NCBI RefSeq assembly: GCF_019083805.1
Contig: NZ_JAHRDV010000003.1
Location: 273,682-337,681 of the forward strand
From: Acetobacter estunensis
Lineage (GTDB): Bacteria; Pseudomonadota; Alphaproteobacteria; Acetobacterales; Acetobacteraceae
DNA length: 64,000 nucleotides
Direction of reading: 5' to 3'
Part shown: positions 25,700 to 35,005 of the stretch, piece after piece
Layout: each line of letters starts with the position of its first letter
Numbering within the stretch: position 1 is the first letter of the stretch
Notes under the pieces: generated by a model
Databases searched by the model: none
Told to the model about the DNA's origin: nothing
Seen by the model: only the letters and a program-made list of their open reading frames with translations
Translations under genes and position numbers: made by a program

Positions 25700-25918
25700 T
25701 CAGAGCAGGATCGTGTAGACCCCGGTGAAAATGATGAGCATCCCGAATTCGGCCAGCGGCACGTCCCACAGGAACCGGTCCAACCGCGACCACGTCAGGA
25801 AAGGCTTGACGAAAAGCATGGTGATGAGCGCCAGCCCCACATGAACCAGAAACGACGACATCAGCAGGCCGCCGACATTGATGACCGGAAGAAGCTCGAA
25901 CCTCACAGCGCTCTCCAC
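25700..25918 (-). CDS. DUF1656 small membrane protein (AaeX-like)
   Basis: 72 residues with two membrane helices (INVGGLLMSSFLVHVGLALITML and FGMLIIFTGVYTILL), beginning FELLPVINVGGL, the DUF1656 pattern. Such proteins are coded between FUSC pumps and their HlyD partners. The start overlaps the end of the FUSC gene by 16 bases. Function is not known beyond association with the pump. Confidence 0.85.
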   Translation of the reverse strand: MESAVRFELLPVINVGGLLMSSFLVHVGLALITMLFVKPFLTWSRLDRFLWDVPLAEFGMLIIFTGVYTILL

Positions 25919-27999
25919 TGCATCTTCGGGACGGGCAACAGGTCATAAAGCTCAATGGCGGAGCGGTTCTGCTCCAAAAGCCGGATCGCACCCGCCATGC
26001 CGGAAACGGCGCCCAGCACCGTCGCCATCTCGCCATGCGGCAGGTTGATGGACAGTTCCAGTAGGCGGCGTCCATGCAGCGACATGCGGCTGACGGCGGA
26101 ATTGACATTGTAGACGATGGACGCCCGGAGCGCTGCCTCCGCCTCCGCCCTCACTTCAGGAATGGTCGCCGCACGTTCCAGATGCCGCCGGGCACGCGCG
26201 AGCGCCGCCCCCATATCGTCCAGACTGGCCAACCGCGCAAACACCCGATCCCGCGCCTTGTTGGCGGCAAGATAGCTGTTCCACAGACGTACCTTGGTCA
26301 GACGATCATAGTGACGGCTAATAAGTGCGGAGCCCGCCTGCTCTCCGTGCCCCTCGAACTGGCGGCGCAGATCGTGGCCAATGGCCATCGCCACGCGAAA
26401 GCGTCGCGTGCGGGCGGAAGGCGGCATGAGCAGCGTGAGCGAGATGAAGATCAGTATCCCAGCGAAGAGATACTGCTCATCACGGTTGATGAAGACGACC
26501 GGATCGTAGCTCTGCTCGTTCGCCACACCCAGAATGACGAAAAAGAACACACCCGCGTTGAAGCCTACGGCCGCCGTCTTGGGGTTAAGCAGCAGCAGGC
26601 AGCCGCCGAAGATCACCGGCAGCACCATCACGGAATAAAACACCATGTCCGAGCCGTGCGGCAGAATGCCGAAATTCAGGATCGCGGCCGTGATGATAGC
26701 CAGCGGCAGACCGATCAGCGCTCCCATTCCGAAGGCCCGCACATTGTAGGTCGTGGCCGCCAGTGTCAGCACGATGGCCGTCTGCGAAAGAGCGGAAAAG
26801 CTCTGGGGCAGCCCCGAAAGGATGCACAGACCCGCCGTCATTGAAAAACCGATCAGCACGCGCAACCCGTTCAGCAGAGCGAGAATGATGTCCTGATGGG
26901 CCACGATGCGCATCTCGGGTGCCTGCGTGCGCGCATGGCCCCCATTGTGAACGCAGTCGAGGCCGTCCTGCGTCCAGCGCCAGTAGGACAGCAACGCCAT
27001 GGTGCGCTCTACAAACCACGCCTCTTCCAACGTAAGGCGCGTGTCATTGCCCGCCGCGTCCTTGTGTGTCTCACGGGCAAGCTGCTCCAGATCCTCGACC
27101 GCCTCTTTCGGCGTATCGGCCGTACCGGCACCGAACGCCTTGCGGGCGCGCTGCACCACTTCATCGGAAATGAGACCGCGTTCCAGCGCCATGGCAATGG
27201 CGCGGCTGCAATTGAGCATTTCCAACATGGCCACCATGGCCGAGCGCACGCCCGTCATGCGGAGATGGCCGTCCGCAATCTCCGTTCGTGCAAACGACAC
27301 CTGTGATGTCAGCGCCATGATCTGCCCGGCAATACCCGCACAGGCCGCCGCATCCGGAACCGAATGTCCCGCCACCGCATCGCGCGCAATCCGCGCCACC
27401 ATTTCCGAAACCGTGTCGAGCCCCGCGCACAAACGCGCCCATGCTGTGGGAGAGCCGAACACATCATTCACCGCCGCTGTGGCCGCAATGCCGATGATAA
27501 TGGCCGAGACACGGTTAACAGTGACATCATAAGCTGTCTGCGGAGCGTCGATACAGCCGATGGCGATCAGGGCGACCGTGTAGCCCGCCAGCATCGCGGC
27601 ATAGGCGCGGAAATCGCGCTCGAGCGTGCCCATGATGCAGCACAGAGACAGCCACAGCGCGACGCCGCCCAGCAGCATTGCCCGGTCCTGACTGAAGCAG
27701 GACACAAGAAAGAGCGCCACAAAAGCGCCGACAAATGTTCCGGCCAGTCGATAAAGCGCCTTGGAGAGCATCTGCCCGCGCAGAGGCTGGGCGAGGATCA
27801 TGACCGTCACCGCAGCCGAACCAGGCGAGGAAATCTGGAGCCAGAAGGCCGCGAACAGAGCAATGACCACCGCCATCCATGTCCGCATGCAGAACATGAA
27901 CCAGCCCGGCGGGAAAAAACCGCCTTTGAAACGAGGCATCCAGATCAGTTTGCGAAACGACCACCCTGCCTGTGCCGATGTGCTGTCGCCCGCTCCCAC
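25903..27999 (-). CDS. FUSC-family inner-membrane transporter (AaeB-like)
   Basis: 698 residues from a GTG at 27999; an ATG at 27939 is an alternative. Two blocks of membrane helices (about residues 30-170 and 365-510) alternate with cytoplasmic domains, the FUSC duplication. Key pieces are FCMRTWMAVVIALFAAFWLQ near the N-terminus and LNGLRVLIGFSMTAGLCILSG in the second block. With the DUF1656 and HlyD proteins it should form a tripartite efflux pump for small acids or aromatic compounds. Confidence 0.88.
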   Translation of the reverse strand: MGAGDSTSAQAGWSFRKLIWMPRFKGGFFPPGWFMFCMRTWMAVVIALFAAFWLQISSPGSAAVTVMILAQPLRGQMLSKALYRLAGTFVGAFVALFLVSCFSQDRAMLLGGVALWLSLCCIMGTLERDFRAYAAMLAGYTVALIAIGCIDAPQTAYDVTVNRVSAIIIGIAATAAVNDVFGSPTAWARLCAGLDTVSEMVARIARDAVAGHSVPDAAACAGIAGQIMALTSQVSFARTEIADGHLRMTGVRSAMVAMLEMLNCSRAIAMALERGLISDEVVQRARKAFGAGTADTPKEAVEDLEQLARETHKDAAGNDTRLTLEEAWFVERTMALLSYWRWTQDGLDCVHNGGHARTQAPEMRIVAHQDIILALLNGLRVLIGFSMTAGLCILSGLPQSFSALSQTAIVLTLAATTYNVRAFGMGALIGLPLAIITAAILNFGILPHGSDMVFYSVMVLPVIFGGCLLLLNPKTAAVGFNAGVFFFVILGVANEQSYDPVVFINRDEQYLFAGILIFISLTLLMPPSARTRRFRVAMAIGHDLRRQFEGHGEQAGSALISRHYDRLTKVRLWNSYLAANKARDRVFARLASLDDMGAALARARRHLERAATIPEVRAEAEAALRASIVYNVNSAVSRMSLHGRRLLELSINLPHGEMATVLGAVSGMAGAIRLLEQNRSAIELYDLLPVPKMQWRAL

Positions 28000-28164
28000 T
28001 CCGCTGCCCGATCCTGATTGTTCGCAACGCCGCTGCAGTCATATCCAATCGGCCGAAAAGCCCCGGATTTCAAATAACAAAGCGTGGCGAAGTATGCAGG
28101 GAAACGACATGAGACATGCCCTGCGGACACGTCATGAAAACGTGTTCTCTCGACGAATCGGACC

Positions 28165-29331
28165 TCAGAGTTCGCGTGAATAGACCCGGTGGCGCTTGCA
28201 GGGTTCCGGCACGATACGCTCAATCAGACGGCGCATCGGCAGGTTGGTCTCCAGAACCCACCCCAGTTCGATCTGGCGATAGGGCAGCACATGCCCCCGG
28301 TTCATCAACTCGCGGATCAGTAACGCCGGCAGCAACGCCCCAAGAGCCGTGCCCGCCAGTTTGCGGCTCACACCCAGCAGGATCACGCGGGCCGAGTGAA
28401 ACTCGTGGCGCAAGAGCCGCACGCCCAGCTTTCCCCAGCCAAGAAGCGACGGCGCACCACCGAGGTCACCTGCCACATCGAAGACATTGGGCACCACAAG
28501 CGCCACACCAGCAGGCGCGCCTTCCTGCTCGACCAGCACGAAATGTTCGGCTTTCAGAATGGGGCGAATCTCACGGATCATGCCCGCCATTTCCTCATGC
28601 GTATAGGGAATGAATCCCCATGTGTCCTGCCACGTCCCGTTATAGAGAGACCGCAGAATCTCCCCATCCCGTCCGACATTGCGCGGATCGAGTTTACGGA
28701 CCGACAGCGACCCCAGCCGACCTTCCCCCACCTGCAACGTGCGCGGAACGATATGCGCAGCTTCCGCCTCCGGCCCCATCTCCATCTGGTAGGAAAGAAC
28801 GTCCATGGTCTTTTCCAGACCGGCCGCCTCCACAGCCGCCCCGAGATAGGACGGATGCCACGGCATCATCACCATGGGCAGCGCCTGCTGCCCCTCGATC
28901 ATGATGCCGTATTCCCCATTGCTGTTGAGGGTCCATGGCCCCAGCATTTTCGTCATACCCCGGCTTTTCAGCCACGCCGCCGCCGTGTCGAGCAGGGGCT
29001 TCACCACCGATGGATCGACCGCATCGAGCGCACCGAAAAAGCCGGTGGTCGGCGTCAGCCCCGTCGCGGGAGAGGTTGTCTCGATCAGCCTGTCCACCTG
29101 CGCCGAGACACGCCCCACCAGTTGGCCATCGCGCATCGCCAGAAAATACTGTCCCTCGCCATGACTGTAGAATCCGGAATGCTTCGGATCGAGCAGCGCG
29201 CGCTGTTCCATGTCGAGAGGCGGCATATAACCCGTCATCCCCGCATAAAGGCGACGCGGCAGCCGGATGAAGTCCGAAAGCTGACGAAACCCGTTCACCG
29301 GGGTAATGACAAGGCGCGCTGGCTGGGTCAT
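28165..29331 (-). CDS. GNAT-like acyltransferase of unknown substrate
   Basis: 388 residues from the ATG at 29331 (MTQPARLVITPVNG); the frame is open further upstream, but that part reads as non-coding. The N-terminal region RLPRRLYAGMTGYMPPLDMEQ and GQYFLAMRDGQLVGRVSAQVD matches a large GNAT-like family often annotated N-acetyltransferase or, wrongly, dATP pyrophosphohydrolase. A second part has ELGWVLETNLPMRRLIE near the C-terminus, typical for acyl-CoA-binding GNAT folds. From memory, the bacterial ceramide synthase of Caulobacter is also a GNAT-type protein, so a lipid N-acyl transfer role is possible but unproven. An SDR gene reads away from it. Confidence 0.6.
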   Translation of the reverse strand: MTQPARLVITPVNGFRQLSDFIRLPRRLYAGMTGYMPPLDMEQRALLDPKHSGFYSHGEGQYFLAMRDGQLVGRVSAQVDRLIETTSPATGLTPTTGFFGALDAVDPSVVKPLLDTAAAWLKSRGMTKMLGPWTLNSNGEYGIMIEGQQALPMVMMPWHPSYLGAAVEAAGLEKTMDVLSYQMEMGPEAEAAHIVPRTLQVGEGRLGSLSVRKLDPRNVGRDGEILRSLYNGTWQDTWGFIPYTHEEMAGMIREIRPILKAEHFVLVEQEGAPAGVALVVPNVFDVAGDLGGAPSLLGWGKLGVRLLRHEFHSARVILLGVSRKLAGTALGALLPALLIRELMNRGHVLPYRQIELGWVLETNLPMRRLIERIVPEPCKRHRVYSREL

Positions 29332-29493
29332 GAACACTCCCTTAACAACGCGCGGCCGCGCACGCGAAACATTGACCGCTCCCGGCGGTCCGGAATGGAC
29401 ATACCGTTGAACGACACCGCTGCCAACGTGAACAGGAACGTATCCCGACCTCCGCCCCCTCCCCGTCATGCAGCCGACGTTACTCCGGCTTGC

Positions 29494-30255
29494 ATGCTCA
29501 TCACGGGAGCATCGGGGGGAATCGGACACGAACTGGCCGTGCGCTATGCCCGTCCCGGCTGTACTCTGACGCTCTGGGGACGTGACAAGAGTCGGCTTCA
29601 GGCAACGGCTGCGGCCTGCGAAGCACGAGGAGCACGCACGCATCTGCGCACCCTCGATCTTTCCGATGGAGAAGCTGCGATTGCCGCTTTCCGAGAGGAC
29701 GACACTTCGACACCTTTTGACACAGTTATTCTTTGTGCCGGTCTGTCGGACATGAAACGTCAGGCCGATCGCACAGAGAGAGCCGAAGACGTGCTGCGTC
29801 TCGCGCTGGTCAATTACGCGACACCCGCCGCCCTCACCATGGCCGCCGCCGAGCGGATGCAGGCACGGAACGGCGGTGCGATCTGTCTTATCGGCTCGGT
29901 TGCGGCCTTTCATGACCTTCCCTTCGCCGCAGGCTATGGCGGCTCGAAAGCTGGTCTGGCGCGGTTCGCCAGTTCAGCACGCATCGCCCTTGCCCCGCTC
30001 GATGTGCGCGTCACCCTTGTCGCGCCCGGCTTCGTGGACACCCCCATGAGCCAGCGAATCATCGGACCGCGTCCTTTTCTGGTCTCCCCAGCCCGCGCCG
30101 CACGCCACATCATGGCCGCCATTGCGCGCAATCAGGGGGAATGTGTCTTCCCATGGCCGTTCCGCGTTCTGCGCCTTATCGACCGCCTGACACCACGCCC
30201 CCTGCGGGACCGCATCATGGCGCGGATCGACGCCGACCAGAAACCGACCGCCTGA
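29494..30255 (+). CDS. Short-chain dehydrogenase/reductase (SDR)
   Basis: 253 residues from the ATG at 29494, giving MLITGASGGIGHELAVRY with the TGxxxGIG cofactor motif at once. An ATG at 29395 would add a Pro-rich lead of 33 residues. NxAG is replaced by LCAGLS. The catalytic set is present: Ser in IGSVAAF, then YGGSKAGL with Tyr and Lys. PGFVDTPM follows, as in classical SDRs. The substrate is unknown. It reads away from the GNAT-like gene and ends 25 bases before glk, so it may be co-transcribed with glk. Confidence 0.82.
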   Translation: MLITGASGGIGHELAVRYARPGCTLTLWGRDKSRLQATAAACEARGARTHLRTLDLSDGEAAIAAFREDDTSTPFDTVILCAGLSDMKRQADRTERAEDVLRLALVNYATPAALTMAAAERMQARNGGAICLIGSVAAFHDLPFAAGYGGSKAGLARFASSARIALAPLDVRVTLVAPGFVDTPMSQRIIGPRPFLVSPARAARHIMAAIARNQGECVFPWPFRVLRLIDRLTPRPLRDRIMARIDADQKPTA

Positions 30256-30280
30256 CACGGACAATCGGAGAACAGGACCC

Positions 30281-31261
30281 ATGCAGGAGATCATCGCCGC
30301 AGATATCGGCGGAACCCATGCCCGATTCACCCTTGCCCGTGTCGGGAATGGCTGCGTGCATCAACTCGATGCCCCCTTCACCGTCGCTGTGGCGGATCAT
30401 GAGACGTTGCAGGACGCCTGGACGGCCTTCGCCCGTCACATCGGGGCCCCCCTGCCGCGCCGGGCCTCGATCGCGCTGGCCTGCCCGGCGCGGGGCGAAG
30501 TGCTCATCATGGCCAACAATCCGTGGAGTCTCGTGCGGGCCGAACTTCCGGGCCAGCTTGACATCGAACCTCCGCTCCTACTGAACGATTTCGAAGCCGT
30601 CGCCCACGCCGTAGCCGGTCTCGATACCGATCATTTGCCACCTCTTTGCGGTCCCGATCGCCCTCTCCCCATAGCAGGGACCGTTCTTGTCATCGGACCG
30701 GGCACCGGTCTGGGCACGGCCGCAATCGTGCGGCAGGAAAACGGTCCGGTCCTGATCTGCGGAGCGGAGGGAGGACATATCGGTTTTGCGCCCTGCGACA
30801 CGTTTGAAGACCGGCTTCTAGAGCGTCTGCGCGCTGTTCATGGCCGCGTCTCCGCAGAGCGGGTGATCTCGGGGCCGGGAATCATCCCCATCTGCGCGCA
30901 GATTTCCGACGACATGGGAGAAACCCCACGCAGCCTCTCGGACAAGCAGATATGGACCATGGCGCTGGAAGGTCATGACCGGATCGCCGTTCATGGGATG
31001 GAGCGTTTCTGTCAGGCGCTGGGCTCATTCGCAGGCGACATGGCTCTGGCGCATGGCGCAACAGGACTGGTCGTCGCCGGCGGCTTGGGAAAACGCCTGA
31101 CAGGTATCCTGCCAACCTCCGATTTCGGGTCACGCTTCGTCGCGAAAGGTCGCTTCGAATCCATGATGCGCCGCATACCTGTGCGCATGATCGACCATCC
31201 GGAGCCGGGCCTGTTCGGCGCGGCATCGGCACTTGCGGTCAGGTTGTCACAGGAAAACTGA
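30281..31261 (+). CDS. glk: Glucokinase (Glk family)
   Basis: 326 residues, the usual Glk length. It starts MQEIIAADIGGTHARFTLAR, the phosphate-1 loop, and has LLNDFEAVAHAV with the catalytic Asp, GPGTGLGTAAIV and CGAEGGHIGFAP. It phosphorylates glucose to glucose 6-phosphate with ATP in the cytoplasm. In acetic acid bacteria much glucose is oxidised in the periplasm, so Glk handles the part that enters the cell. Confidence 0.93.
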   Translation: MQEIIAADIGGTHARFTLARVGNGCVHQLDAPFTVAVADHETLQDAWTAFARHIGAPLPRRASIALACPARGEVLIMANNPWSLVRAELPGQLDIEPPLLLNDFEAVAHAVAGLDTDHLPPLCGPDRPLPIAGTVLVIGPGTGLGTAAIVRQENGPVLICGAEGGHIGFAPCDTFEDRLLERLRAVHGRVSAERVISGPGIIPICAQISDDMGETPRSLSDKQIWTMALEGHDRIAVHGMERFCQALGSFAGDMALAHGATGLVVAGGLGKRLTGILPTSDFGSRFVAKGRFESMMRRIPVRMIDHPEPGLFGAASALAVRLSQEN

Positions 31262-31270
31262 TCGGAAATT

Positions 31271-31290
31271 TCCGGCCTGCAAAGGCCGGA
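31271..31290. terminator. Hairpin between glk and tRNA-Cys
   Basis: TCCGGCCT and AGGCCGGA form a perfect 8-base stem around GCAA. It lies ten bases after the glk stop and just past the 3' end of the convergent tRNA. The U run is poor on both strands, so it may act as an RNA end-stabiliser or a weak two-way terminator. Confidence 0.5.
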
Positions 31291-31291
31291 T

Positions 31292-31365
31292 TGGAGGTCC
31301 GGGCGGGAATCGAACCCACGTACGCGGATTTGCAGTCCGCTGCATCACCATTCTGCCACCGGACC
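31292..31365 (-). tRNA. tRNA-Cys (anticodon GCA)
   Basis: 74 bases fold into a full cloverleaf. The acceptor GGTCCGG pairs with CCGGACC, followed by a T discriminator and an encoded CCA. The anticodon loop is CTGCAAA with GCA, on a GCGGA/TCCGC stem. The T arm holds GGTTCGATTCC. The U discriminator is the known identity base of tRNA-Cys. Confidence 0.96.
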
Positions 31366-31536
31366 TCATCCGGAGTGGGCGTCATATCGCCTGCCTTTTC
31401 TTTCAGGTCAAGCCACCGCTCGCGCAACTCTTATCGATCCACAGGTTGACGCTTTTCCTCAAGCTGCGATCCTGTCCGCCGAACCTCTCGCGTCCCTTCC
31501 GGCGATGCGGCTTCACCAGCTATGCGGACCCAGACG

Positions 31537-32226
31537 ATGCCCCAGACCAATTCCCTCTCCGCTCCCACCTCCGCCGATTTCGCGAAGGCCCGGCAGATCA
31601 TGGTCGATGACCAGATCCGCCCCGTCGAAGTGAATGACCCGCGCATTGTCGCCGCCATGCGTGAACTGCCACGCGAACTCGCGGTGCCGGAAGACCAACG
31701 CCGCTTTGCCTATGCCGATCTTTCACTGCCACTGGGAAATGGCCGTTTTCTCCTTCAGCCCATGGTTCTCGCTCGACTGACGCAGATGGCTCATATCGAA
31801 CCGGGAGAACGTGTGCTGATTGTGGGCGCGGGCATGGGCTATCTCGCCTCTCTTGTGGCGGCGCTGGATGCACAGGTCACTGCTCTGGAATCCGACCCGC
31901 TACTCGCTGCGGCCGGCCAACTCTACACCGCCCACGCCGCTCCAGCCGTAGCGTGGCGTCAGGGCGCGCTTACAGAGGGAGCCTCCAGCGAGGCTCCGTT
32001 CGATCTTATTTTCTTTGAAGGCGCCGTCCCTGACATTCCCGCCTTCTGCGCTGCGCAACTTGCGCCACAAGGCCGCATAGCAGGCGTATTACAGCCCGAA
32101 GATGGCACATCGTCCGCTTTTCTTGCCCATCATGACAAGAAAGATGGATGGGCAATACGTCGCTTTTTTGATGCGACAGCCCCGGTTCTGCCCGCTTTTG
32201 CTCCGGCTCCCGCCTTTGTTTTTTAA
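31537..32226 (+). CDS. Protein-L-isoaspartate methyltransferase-like protein
   Basis: 229 residues from the ATG at 31537. It has a PCMT-like N-terminus (MVDDQIRPVEVNDPRIVAAM, PLGNGRFLLQPMVLARL) and the SAM-binding motif VLIVGAGMGYLASLVAAL. The canonical PIMT loop with GQTIS and its serine is replaced by GRFLLQ, so true isoaspartyl repair is doubtful. Genes of this type stand directly before a TolC-family gene in many alphaproteobacteria, as here. Actual substrate unknown. Confidence 0.8.
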   Translation: MPQTNSLSAPTSADFAKARQIMVDDQIRPVEVNDPRIVAAMRELPRELAVPEDQRRFAYADLSLPLGNGRFLLQPMVLARLTQMAHIEPGERVLIVGAGMGYLASLVAALDAQVTALESDPLLAAAGQLYTAHAAPAVAWRQGALTEGASSEAPFDLIFFEGAVPDIPAFCAAQLAPQGRIAGVLQPEDGTSSAFLAHHDKKDGWAIRRFFDATAPVLPAFAPAPAFVF

Positions 32227-32355
32227 GACCGGCACATGAGAGGTTTGAAACCTTCCATTAATGTGAATGGTGGAAAAACCACAAAACGCATGGCATAAGC
32301 CCTACCGACTGTGTTCCGTGTCCTGCGGAGCCGAGCAGCGACTGAGAGAATTTCC

Positions 32356-33804
32356 ATGAAATATTCCTGTGGTCTAGGGCTGGGGCTTGCAGCCGCGCTG
32401 TATAGCTCGACAGCGCTGGCCCAGAAATATGACGGTAGCGGCGAACCGAGTTTCATTCCTCACACGTTGCAGGAAGCCCTCTCCGCTGCCTATCTCACAA
32501 ACCCCACGCTCCAACAGGAACGCGCCACTCTCCGTGCAACGGATGAGACCGTGCCGACCGCACTGGCGGGCTGGCATCCGACCATTCAGGGCCAGTTCGA
32601 TCCCAGTTATTATAAGGGCTACAACAACTACGAAGGCGAGACCGATCCGACCAGCGGCAAGAAAGTCGGATATGATCGCAAATACAGCACCTTCGGTTAC
32701 GACGCGATGGTCTCCATCACCCAGCCGATCTACAGCGGCGGCAAGACAACGGCCAAGACTCATCAGGCCGTCAATCAGGTGATGGCCGAACGCGCCAAGC
32801 TGGTCTCGACGGAGCAGCAGGTGTTCATGGATGTCGTGAATGCCTATGTCGGGGTGATTGAAGACGAACAGCTTCTCCAGCTCAACATCAACAACGAGCA
32901 TGTGCTTGAGCAGCAGCTCAAAGCCACCAACGAGCGCTTCCATGTAGGTGAAATCACGCGCACGGACGTAGCACAGGCCGAAGCAGCCTATGCCAGCGCC
33001 AAGGCCACGCGTCAGCAGTCAGAAGGAACGCTTCAGACGGCGCAGGCCACCTATATGCAGATTGTCGGCATGGCGCCTCCTCCCAATCTGGTGCCGCCGC
33101 AACCCCTGGTGCTTCCGGTCAAATCCCAGACGGAAGCCGTCGCTCTGGCCGTAAAAAACAATCCTGACGTCATCAATGCGCTTTTCACTGAAGCCGCGCA
33201 AAAAGATGCCGTTGCCGTCGCCATGGCAGCACTCATGCCGACCCTGTCCGCGACCGCGGCCTATTCCCGCGCCATCAACCAGCAGCTGAACGATCAGCAG
33301 GACGTCAACAAATACGCCACGCTGAATCTGAGCGTGCCCATCTATCAGGGTGGCTCCGAATATTCTGGCGTCCGGCAGGCAAAACAGCAGGCCATGGCCG
33401 CACGACGCGCCGTCGATGTTCAGCGCCGCACCGCAGCGCAGGCCGCTGCCTCGAACTGGCAGCGGCTGGTGTCCTATCGCGCCGCTATTGCCAGTAACCG
33501 CGCCGCCATTCAGGCGGGCATGGTCGCTCTTGACGGTGTGGAGCGACAGGCCATCGTGGGCACAAGCACCACGCTGGAAGTTCTGCAGCAACAGAGCACC
33601 CTGCTTCAGGCGCAGGTGGCGCTTGTGCAGAGCCTGAGCAACATGGTGACCGCTTCCTATAACGTGGCGTCGGCCATCGGTCGCCTCACGGCACTCGATC
33701 TTCATCTCAATGTGCCGCTGTACAATGAGAAGGCCTATTACGAAGCCGTCAAGGACAGGCTGTGGGGCCTCAACGATTATGCACTCGATCAGCCCGGCCG
33801 CTAA
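32356..33804 (+). CDS. tolC: TolC-family outer-membrane channel
   Basis: 482 residues from the ATG at 32356, with signal peptide MKYSCGLGLGLAAALYSSTALA. Two OEP repeats follow: LQEALSAAYLTNPTLQQERATLR and, later, VALAVKNNPDVINALFTEAAQ, each with strands and long helices (RFHVGEITRTDVAQAEA, GTSTTLEVLQQQSTLL). It is the outer-membrane exit duct for type I secretion and for tripartite pumps such as the FUSC set in this window. The upstream 45-base extension to 32311 has no signal-peptide logic. Confidence 0.92.
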   Translation: MKYSCGLGLGLAAALYSSTALAQKYDGSGEPSFIPHTLQEALSAAYLTNPTLQQERATLRATDETVPTALAGWHPTIQGQFDPSYYKGYNNYEGETDPTSGKKVGYDRKYSTFGYDAMVSITQPIYSGGKTTAKTHQAVNQVMAERAKLVSTEQQVFMDVVNAYVGVIEDEQLLQLNINNEHVLEQQLKATNERFHVGEITRTDVAQAEAAYASAKATRQQSEGTLQTAQATYMQIVGMAPPPNLVPPQPLVLPVKSQTEAVALAVKNNPDVINALFTEAAQKDAVAVAMAALMPTLSATAAYSRAINQQLNDQQDVNKYATLNLSVPIYQGGSEYSGVRQAKQQAMAARRAVDVQRRTAAQAAASNWQRLVSYRAAIASNRAAIQAGMVALDGVERQAIVGTSTTLEVLQQQSTLLQAQVALVQSLSNMVTASYNVASAIGRLTALDLHLNVPLYNEKAYYEAVKDRLWGLNDYALDQPGR

Positions 33805-33840
33805 AGGCATGGCATACGTGACAAGACAAAGGGGTGTTGC

Positions 33841-34863
33841 ATGACAGAAAGCCACGGCGAGACAGGGGAAAACGGATCGGTCGAATCGGTCCTCTCGTCC
33901 ATCCGTCGCATCCTGCAGGAAGGTAAAGACGCCCAGCCGACCGAAGAAGCGGCCGCCGAAGCGCATCCTGAACTCTCATCGGCGCACGAGGAAGAGGACG
34001 ACAGCGTTCTGGTTCTCGACTCGTCCATGCTGGCTGACGATTCCGCTCCTCATCATGTGCCAGACGCGCATACGCCGACACCACAGGAAGAACCGTCTCA
34101 CAGCCAGGCTCCGACTGAGCCAGCGCCTGTTGAAACGCCTGCGCCAGCCGAATCGACCGGGCCCGTGGCGGTTGAGGAAACCCCATCACCAGCAGCCGAA
34201 GCACACTCCGAGCCGGAACAGGCTCCCGCAGAAGAGACTCATGAAGAGCCGGCACCCGCCATGGAGTCACCTTCCGTCGAACCGGCTTCCGTCCCAGAGC
34301 CGGAGCATGTGGAACCTGTTGCAGAATCCTCTTCTGAGCCCGCTCCTGTGGAACCGGAACCAGAGCCAGTCCCGGCACCAGCACCAGCACCAGCACCAGC
34401 ACCTGAAGAAGCTCACCCCATCGAATCGCATGAGGAAGCGTCTCTTCCGGTCAAGGTCGAGCAGCCCATTTCTTCCGAAGAAGCGGTTGCACACCCCCTT
34501 GCATCTCCGGCAGAACAGCCACAACACGCAACGACCACGCGATCGGAACTGATGATGAGCGAAGACAGCAATCTGCCGGACACAACGACCGAAGCCCCCG
34601 AGCCTGTTCAGATTCCTCTGGACAAACAAACCGTGGGCGCTACGGAACATTCTTTTGGCGCACTCCAGCAGATCCTGCGCCGTAAACACGCTGTTGAACA
34701 CAGGGAGAGACGAGTGGCTATCACGCGCGGTGGAAACCTGACGATCGAGGATATTGTTCGTGACGAAGTCCGGGCATTCCTCAAGGAATGGCTTGATCAG
34801 CACCTGTCCGGCATTGTCCAGCAGGCAGTCCAGAAGGAAATTGAGCGTCTGAGCGACCGCTAA
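33841..34863 (+). CDS. popZ: Polar organising protein PopZ (DUF2497), long form
   Basis: 340 residues. The N-terminal helix NGSVESVLSSIRRILQEGKD and the C-terminal region LTIEDIVRDEVRAFLKEWLDQ then IVQQAVQKEIERL are the two conserved PopZ parts. Between them is an acidic, Pro/Glu/Ala-rich disordered stretch of over 200 residues, with an AP repeat near residue 180. Caulobacter PopZ is only about 177 residues. PopZ forms polar condensates that hold chromosome origins and cell-cycle proteins. AAAGGGG lies before the ATG. Confidence 0.88.
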   Translation: MTESHGETGENGSVESVLSSIRRILQEGKDAQPTEEAAAEAHPELSSAHEEEDDSVLVLDSSMLADDSAPHHVPDAHTPTPQEEPSHSQAPTEPAPVETPAPAESTGPVAVEETPSPAAEAHSEPEQAPAEETHEEPAPAMESPSVEPASVPEPEHVEPVAESSSEPAPVEPEPEPVPAPAPAPAPAPEEAHPIESHEEASLPVKVEQPISSEEAVAHPLASPAEQPQHATTTRSELMMSEDSNLPDTTTEAPEPVQIPLDKQTVGATEHSFGALQQILRRKHAVEHRERRVAITRGGNLTIEDIVRDEVRAFLKEWLDQHLSGIVQQAVQKEIERLSDR

Positions 34864-34936
34864 GGTCATAAGGGGACTTTTCCATCGTTTCGCATGGTGG
34901 AACAGGCTACCCCGTTCCCAGACCAGAGCCTTCAGG

Positions 34937-34968
34937 AAGACGCAGCGCAAACCCGCGCTGCGTCTTTC
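34937..34968 (+). terminator. Rho-independent terminator after popZ
   Basis: AAGACGCAGCGC pairs with GCGCTGCGTCTT over 12 bases around AAACCC, followed by TCGTTTG. It lies about 75 bases after popZ and 40 bases before valS, so valS probably has its own start of transcription or relies on read-through. Confidence 0.75.
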
Positions 34969-35005
34969 GTTTGTCCCCCACGCAGAATCATTCGGTGAAG
35001 AGACC

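Noticed and set aside
28396..29394. Long open plus-strand frame across the GNAT-like gene, continuous with the SDR frame
   Set aside because: It is the antisense shadow of the GNAT-like gene; only the part from 29494 (or 29395) shows SDR sequence.
34377..34402. CCAGCA tandem repeat as a possible microsatellite
   Set aside because: It encodes the Ala-Pro repeat of the PopZ linker in frame and needs no separate explanation.
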